A stretch of 64,000 nt of DNA from Arenicola marina (lineage: Eukaryota; Annelida; Polychaeta; Arenicolidae), in assembly GCA_964019135.1 (NCBI GenBank), contig OZ025257.1:12489971-12553970 (forward strand), given 5' to 3'. The position numbers and the translations under genes are program-made. Positions 13,101-22,100 of the stretch are shown piece by piece. The notes beneath the pieces were generated by a model that was not told the origin of the DNA, ran no database searches, and saw nothing but the letters and a program-made list of their open reading frames with translations. The stretch's first letter is position 1, and the number at the start of each line of letters is the position of its first letter.

Positions 13101-16100
13101 CGTTTGCGACGCCATTTTGTTCGCGAGAATCGCGGTATTTCACTGGGTATATTTCCCGAATCTGTCCGTGCGTATTACACAAAGTACCCACTTACAGGCC
13201 AATAAATGTGGGGAGGTACCCCGGGACATGGCTCCGCTTCTCTGAATATTTAACATCTTCCGTTGCCTATAAATCGTCGGCTATAAATCGACATCCATAA
13301 TGGATACCATACAGGGTAGTTGAAAGTCTTGGTAAGCTTATATGAACCAGAAAAAGATTCTTCCTAAGCGGCTGAGCCGCAGATCAACATGTTGAGGGTT
13401 TTGATCCTGGCAACCGTCTATGGGGCAAGCTTCATTCAACCTCTTTTCAGTCTTAGGTGGTTTCTTTCCCAAGTTAGCCTTTATATACGTTCACATTGGG
13501 CCTAAAGCACCACCCTTTCGACTCATTTATTCAATTTTCCATCAGGTCTGTAGGCTAATAATAGGTTTTATTGCCATAATGTATAGGTACATTATATGTT
13601 AGTAGACGTGTAGTCTTGAAAAAAACCTGAAGTGTTAATGGATGACCTTCCCCATTGATCCTCGACAGGACAGGACAGTTCAGTCTAGGTCGGCAGCCTA
13701 TGGTGTGGGGACGTATTAAATGAAGGTTCGCATTCGCAAAATAACAAAAGTCGGTGCGCAGAAAGAGAACTGACTAGTTGATGTGTTTTTATAGCGAAAA
13801 CGTAACGAAAGCTGTTTGTTGACACTGTAATATCATTTGTAATCTGATGCGTTAAATTTAAAGCAGCCTACTTACATGCGCCATCTTACGATTTTTTACA
13901 TTTTAGAATCAAGACTGAAAGTATTTTAAAATTATGATGCATATGTGTCTTATATCTCGTTGAGTCTGTAAAACAACAATTTCAACATAAAACTGCGCGG
14001 ACTAGTTTATCGCGCGCGAACGTCCTAGTGAGCCGCGGTCGACATCACACAGAATACCGAACAGCGAACAGGCGCGCAGGGAAATAAAGCCGGCCACTAA
14101 ATTGTGCTCCGGTGCAGTGGCGGATCTCGGGGTGGGGGGGGGGGAGGGTAGGGGGTGCCCCCCCCCCCTGGGAACCAGAACATACAACATACATGTTAAC
14201 ATACATGTCAAAGTCCCAAGTCTCCAGAGACCACCCCCCCCCCCCCCTTGGGAACCTGAACATACACTGTTAAAGTCGGCTTCTCCGAGCACGCCCCCCC
14301 CCCCCTCCCGGTCGCAAGTTTTTCAGAGAGCACACCCCTCGGTCGAAAGTTTTCAGAGAGAGAGCAACCCCCCGCTTGGCAAATTCCTAGATCCGCCTCT
14401 GCGGTGAACAAATATGCTTCTCTCCGGATAGCCCACAGGCTTTCAGGATTTAAATTCAAGACAGAATATACTTATTTGACATGGAGAAGAGGTTGGTAAT
14501 ACAACAAATTACAGAACATATTACTTTAAATTTAAGTATTGACGTTATCCACAAAGACAACAAAAATACTATACTTCTGACAACGACTTACTTGCTGGAC
14601 GTCCAGTCGCCAGTGATATCCGGTGGCGAGGGAACGGTCACGTGACCTTTGTAGAGACGCTCCATCTGCTTGACGCATGCGCTCTGTGTGTGTTCCGGCA
14701 ACAGCTTTCGGACATCATTTTCTCGCGTGTGGAGGCCACCGACAACCAGGACTGCGGGAAGACGGAACAACAAGGAGATACACATGTCAGCGGTCAGGTC
14801 AGTGATTAGATCCCGAGAGGTGAGTCCCGTCTGGAGTCAGATAACATAGATCAAGATGGGAGCCAGAACAGCTTCTGACCAGGGAATTATTTGTACCAGA
14901 GCTGGAGCCAAAAAAAGGGTTCTGAGCAGGATGTTATTTGCACCAGAGCTACGCGGAAATGTGATAAAAAGGATGACTGATGTTGAACTTGAGGGCCCTG
15001 TGTGACCTTGCAGTGTGTAGCAGACGGCAAGGCGAAATTGGCCGGAAAGACATTTAACGAGGGGTTGAGTTGTGAGATACATTATGAAGTGTGAAATGCG
15101 GTTGGTCTTTCAATTATCTTAGCATGGCTCTTTGATCACTAGAGTTCGAAACGAGTAGTCGGAACGTTTCACGATTTAAGTTAGTAAAAGAAGAGATGAA
15201 ATGGTAATATCGCCATGGGCCTGATACTTTCTACGATACATTTTTACGGCTAATTTCAGTGCGTTTCCGAGGTTGTCACTCTACAGAGACTTATTAGAAT
15301 TCCACACCAAATTGGATTCGTGAATTGGCAGCCATGTTGACATCGACAACCTTGTAAAAATAATAAAATGCACCCATATTGAACGTGTTTACTTTGAACT
15401 CTGAAGTTAGAACTGTCTCACTGACTGAGCAGCAGGCCTGATGTAGGAGCTATATCTATAGCCGAGCTAGCGTTCTCTTGGACAGGTATCGTTTATTCCA
15501 GGTCCGCCTACTTTGTTCCTTTGTGCTGATACCAACGTCCGCCATGTTATCAGACCGCCCAATGGAGGGGTGTGGGGAGTCTAGCGGGGGGGAGGGGGGG
15601 AAGCATGGCACCAGCCCAGCGTGCGTATAACCATTTCCCAGGTGATAGTATTCTGAATGACTCTCGGGCTGTCGGTAGAGTGGATATTTGAGAAGAGGGT
15701 TAGGTGGGAGAGGAGGGGGGGGGCCATTTATGTGATGGGTCAGTGACTGGGGGCGGGGGGGGGGTTAGAGGAGAAGTGGGGGGGGGGGAGGAGGAGCGAT
15801 AGTGCTGAGTTTACCCAGCTCACATTTATCGCCAATCATAATAGGTGAAGTGAACACATGTTTTATCTTATCGACAGAAGTCGAAGCGCGCGGTCTGAGC
15901 TGACTCGCCGGTCCGGTGATGCCTTCTCCGAGGGGTGTGGGTGAGGGGAAGGGGAGGGCGGGGGGCGAGGACGGGGGGATGAGCGGCGGGAGGGAAGAGG
16001 AGAGCGAAGGGGAGGGGGGGGGGGGCGGAGGACCTCCTTGCCTGGGCTGTGTCTCTGGGCGGCTATCTATCGGGGACTGGCTTGATACCGCGCCACTTGA

Positions 16101-19100
16101 AGGGTTGGGCAGACCACGCAGGGAAAACGATCCACAAAGTCTCTGGCCGCTAAATAATGCGGATCCACAGAGCGAAGCGGGGAAAACAGGGGTGCAGATG
16201 CCCGAGCATAGGTTGGGTGGCAAAGGACGGGAGGGCGCGCATAGAGCTACGGTATAGTTACTTTTATACCGGAGTCGGTCTGCCGCGTTCATGGGTATCG
16301 CAGGACCCTCTCCTTAGGTTCATGAGTGCCCCACACCCCACCATCCTTTTTTTTTTAAAGAATAATTAACAGATCAAAATAGCGATTTGACTTTTACAAC
16401 AGATATGGTTAAGTTCCTTGTGGGTGTTGCCCCGCTAGTAAAGTGATGTGCATCGCAACCCCACCTCCACGACTACCCCGAACACGGCATCCTGTCCCCC
16501 AACGTCCGCTGACAGCTAGGGTGGTCCGAGGGCCGGTCCGAGTAGCTCGTCTGTCTTGGGGTGGGGAGGTCCCCGCTGAGAGTTGTCGCCTCCAATTCCT
16601 GGTCGCGTCAGTCTAGAAGTTGGCGCCTCGCCACAGAGGCTTCCTTAAGAAAGGGGGACCCACGTCACCCCCCCCCCCCCCCCGGTCCTACCTCCTTCGC
16701 CCTTTACCAGGGTCGGATCCAGATATGCTGGGAAAGAGGGGGGGCCGGTTTTGAATAATGGCCCAGCTTTTTGGTTTTCGTATGTCAAATGATATAAATT
16801 TCGGCCCTAAAAAGGGGTGGGGGGGGGGCAGGTCGCCCTCCCCCCCCCCACCCCGCCCTGGATCTGCCCCTGTTTATGTAAATGCTATATTCTCTTCATA
16901 TGTGAGTGTTCATTATTAGTTAATCGTTTACATGTAGATATTGCACAGGTTTATGCACAACCAAAAGGAGAAACTACATTGCGTGGTTGTATCTCGACAC
17001 TGTTAACATACTGAGAAACTCTCCAGGTTATTGGGATGTCTTTTAGCGACTTTGGTTACTCGTGTAGACTGAGACAAAGCGCAGTTTCAAAGAGCGTTTA
17101 GCGAGCTGTACCAGTTCCCTCCATAATTAATCTAGTAATTGACGCGTTAAACAAGATACGGAGTCGTTAACTGGGGACCAGGGGAGGCATTAGCCCAAGT
17201 GGGGCTTGACCCCCACGGGTCTGGCGACCTGCCTGGTCTGGACCAAACCACGACCACCGGTTACCAGTGAGGTCAAGCACAAGGAGCTGACGCCTCACTG
17301 AAGGCCGCTCAGCACCCTGATTGGCTGGGTCGCTGAAAATAGCGCCGGCTAGAAATGGCGGCTGATCCATTGGTGTGGCGGAGAGGGTGGAAGGGGGTGG
17401 TGGCTGGCAGGGTGGGGGTGGGGGGGTTAAATGGCGCCGAATATAGGGTTGCGCCACCTCTCGTGATGAGCCACCAAATAGAGTCTTTTAAATAGCGTTT
17501 TAATTAGCGTTATTATCAGAAAATGGTGTTACACCCTGCGTTTGTTTCGACTCACCATCTGGTCAATGCAGAGGATTAACACAACAATATGATTATTGCT
17601 TTTTTTATGAGAGGCCAAGATGTTGTTTTCCTAATATAATATAATATCATATATAGGCTGCATACTCGCTTTATTTATTGATCCGCAACAAGTTGTGCGT
17701 TGTGCTTGTTATAGTGTGAAGTGACCCTTCTGTCAAGTTTCTGTGGAGGTTTGCGCATTGCCACCCCAACGACATGAAGGGCTGATACTAGATTTTCCAA
17801 ATGGGAATTGAGTGTGTGTGTGTGGGGGGGGGGGGGGTCGCCCTTATAGAGTGACGGTCCACGAAATTGCAACATTAAGATATCTCATATATGATATTTC
17901 ATATATCAGACCCGTCGGTGCATACCCCGATGCCCGTATGTTGCCCGTGGGTATCACATTACCAAGGAAGGTATATGAGGTACCCCATCTGGGTCCTACA
18001 GGATGCTCCCAGCGTAAACTATTACATAAAACAGCGGGGGGTCTCAGGAGTTATGTGTCCTCAGGTGTCTGTCGCCCCCATCGCAAAACACCCTCACGCC
18101 ACCACTTGACACCCTCATCCCATAGATTGGAGTGTACCCCTCCCTCTTACAACCCCCCCCCACCCCTCCCATTAAATACCCCCTCATTGATTCATGGAGT
18201 TCATAAAGTTTTACATTATGTGTCTATATAGTGTGCGGGTGTCATCACACCTACGATGGGAACATCCAATGCGGGAGCCTCTTAAGAACCATCAAATGCA
18301 ACAAGACCCCCCCCCCCCCAACCACCCCACCCCCCACCACCCTACCCCACCTCACCCCACCCCTCCGCACCCTCACTCCCCCGCACCCCCACTCCACCCC
18401 TGGACACTCCACAATTTTTTTGGTGGGGTGCGCGACCGTGTGAACCCACTACGTAACTCGGGGGTAAGAAAGCCATGCAGACACCCCATAGGCGATGTGA
18501 CTCGTAAGGGCGGGGAGTGAGGGGTGACAGGGATGAGGGGTGCGGGGGGGGGGGAGGGGCGTTAAGTGGCACGGGCTCGGGGGTTGAACCCTGCTGTTTT
18601 TGCCGCGCGGGAACCGATGATCGGCAGGGATTCATCCACAATCACCCCCACTGACTTATTCCGCAGCGACACCAAGTGTTGAGCGGCCGGGGTATGACTG
18701 GGGGGTGTTAATGACCACCGACCTGCCCCCTAGCGACTGACCCCATACAGGGTTGCCGGGCAGTGAAATGAAAATGAACCGTCATCCCTCTTTGCTGTTT
18801 GCCGCCCGACGATCTGACTACACCCACTTACACGCTAGAAGGGTGTTTTTCTTTCGCTCGAGATGTGGTTCAAAGTACCAGAACGCTCATATTAGTAGCT
18901 CTATCATGTGTGCCTATGTGTAAACTTACTTTCCACTCTCTTTTTTATAACGCGGACCGCGCAGTTGTAGCCGAGTGGTTTCAGATCGACAGGTCCCCGC
19001 GGGGGTAGAGCCTGTCCCGGTGACCTGGGGTTCCTTTCAGATATCAATCATCTCATTAATGTAGCGGGCTTCCTGCCCCGGGTTAACCTTCGCTGGCATA

Positions 19101-22100
19101 CATCACACACCATTCTGTGACCACTCTCCTCTCAAGTCGAGCGAGGCCTATATTGGTCTAAATACCGCTTTATTCCAGGGATACATGCATGTCGCCTGCG
19201 TTAGATATTCCATTTGAACTGAATGGCTTGAAACACAAACACTGTTGGCGAAGTGACAAAGATGTTAATCAAGCCAAGTGCACAATTTTAAATCCGCTAA
19301 GAATCGTCTAATGATGTTGATGGAGGACAAAGTGAACCCAATTAAGGACCTATAATTACTGTATGACCACGCACCGCCCCCAGACAGCCAACCCACCCCT
19401 CCACCTACCCTCTTTACTACCCCCCCCCCCCCCCACACACACACACCCTCCCGTTACTCATGCTATGCCTATTTAAAAAGGCCGTCCGACTTATACTTTA
19501 ATTTAAGCCTACCTTAATTGAACAGATCACCGTTTCACCGAAGGCACCCAATTTGGCATTTGACACACCTTTCAAGGTATGCAGAGAACTTTCCCACGTG
19601 TTCACCCTCCACTAGTACAGAGTCTAACTAATACATTGGGTAAGAGTTACATACATTGGGTATGAATTACAAACGAATATCCGCAAGAATTAAGTATTAT
19701 TATAGTTGAGGATATAGTGGTCGTGATATTCCAGTTTTCGTGGTATTACCCGCATTATTTTGCGGTGAAACGTGGTTTCTTTGAGATTGAAATGTGTTAC
19801 AAATTGGCAGAATACATGTACCTAATTCTGGTACAGATGAGGAAAAATAAGTGAGAAATCACTCTGGACAAGCCAAGTTAATGTTATGCAGGACAGAGAT
19901 TTTTACGGCGAAAAGTGGGCTCCCAGTCTTAAAATTCAAATAATCGATAAAATAATAGTAGAAGTAGCAATGCTTTATGTAAAGTTAAATATATTTAATG
20001 TGTTAATACAAAGATGTGACGCCTACGCCGCCTCCACTGCAAGCGCATAAAAGTGAAGGGAAAGAGATGTTGAGTGAATACGTACGTGACAGCAAATATA
20101 GTTGCTGGGTTTGATGTAAGCCGTCAAAGAAATTTGTTTTCAAAAAGATAACAACCGCACCGTCTGCACAATATAACAGGAAAAAGCCCCAAAGCTATGT
20201 TGAAGTAACACGCAACAATGTAGTCCGTGCTCAACCGAAACTTGTATACCCATTTTTTTATGCCGCACAAATAATCTGATGTAGGCCTATGTTTCTTTTT
20301 TTCATGGGTCTATCTATAACACTTAACTATGGTCCGCAACTGATGAATGCCAACCCGAGACGGGGGATTAGGGATGTAGCCGTATTTTCTCAGCTATAGC
20401 GGGTGTGGCTATGTTAAAGGCGTATATATATTTGTGTGCACACGTCTCCCAGATCTTTTGTGTGGGTTTCTGATGGTACCTCTATTAGAACTTATTACGG
20501 ATACATAGTGGTCATGTGTTATTGTAGTGACTATAACCTTAGTTGCACAGGGCAAGCTAGACGCCTTGTACGCCAGTGTGAGGCGAACACCTCCAGTAAA
20601 AACAACGTGTGTACATTGGTGTGAAGCTGTCTATGACAAGACTGCCTTGTGCACATTATTCTGTATAAAAGGTTTATACCACAAGTCAACCCCGTGAATA
20701 TTTATATAACGGTTTATATCACACGGGTACCCCGTGCACAGCTATATAAAGGTTTATACCAAAAGGTTACCCTGTGTACATTGATATAAATGTTTATACC
20801 ACAAGATTGCCACGTCAATATCTATCTAGTAAAGGTGTAAAAACACACGGCCACCCTGCGTACATTCACAAGGATAGTTTGTACCACACGGCTACCCTGC
20901 GTACATTCACAAGGATAGTTTGTACCACACGGCTACCCTGCGTACATCCACAAGGATAGTTTGTACCACACGGCTACCCTGCGTACATTCACAAGGATAG
21001 TTTGTACCACACGGCTACCCTGCGAACATTCACAAGGATAGTTTGTACCACACGGCTACCCTGCGAACATTCACAAGGATAGTTTGTATCACACGGCTAC
21101 CCTGCGTACACTCACAAGGATAGTTTGTACCACACGGCTACCCTGCGTACATTCACAGGGATAGATTGTACCACACGGCTACCCTGCGTACATTCACAAT
21201 GATAGTTTGTACCACAGGGCTACCCTGCGTACATTCACAGGGATAGATTGTACCACACGGCTACCCTGCGTACATTCACAATGATAGTTTGTACCACAGG
21301 GCTACCCTGCGTACATTCACAAGGATAGTTTGTACCACACGGCTACCCTGCGTACATTCACAAGAATCCGTCAATGTGGTGTGGGAGTGGGAGGAGAAGG
21401 GGGCATTCACCAGCTATGTGTCAACGAGGGAAGGAATTTGGTGGAATGTATCAGATACTGTGCAGGAAGGGGGGGGGGTACATATGCCACATATGCACCC
21501 CCCCCCCCCCGCAACCCCGTTCACACCAGACCCGACATTTAAAAGAAAAGAAATGACGATGGAGAATCAATGGAGGGGGGTAGGGTGGGGGTTGGGGGGG
21601 GGGAGGCGCTTCGACTGACACTCGGGGATGCGCAATATATAGAAGGTGGAGGGGGAAGGGACGCTATTCCCGGTTTGCTTCCGTCTCTGTGTATGTATAG
21701 CAATGAACTATTAGTGAAAACAGTAAAAAAAAGACAAATTCCCAGTCTGTTTTCACCGGATTCGATCATGATATACCCATGCACCCAGGCAAAATCTCCG
21801 TGTTATTGGCAATAGGACATCCCCATGGCACTGGGGTTTATCAGTCTAGAGCCTCGTAGCCTCGTAGCTATAGCACACCCCCATGGCACTGGGGTCTATA
21901 ACATAGGTTCGTAGCTATAGGACGTCCCCGTGGCACTGGGGTCTATAACATAGGTTCGTAGCTATAGGACGTCCCCATGGCACTGGGGTCTATAGGTTCG
22001 GAACTATAGGACATCCCCATGGCACTGGGGTCTAGAGCCTCGTAGCTATAGCACACTCCCATGGCACTGGGGTCTATAGGTCCGTAGCTATAGCACATCC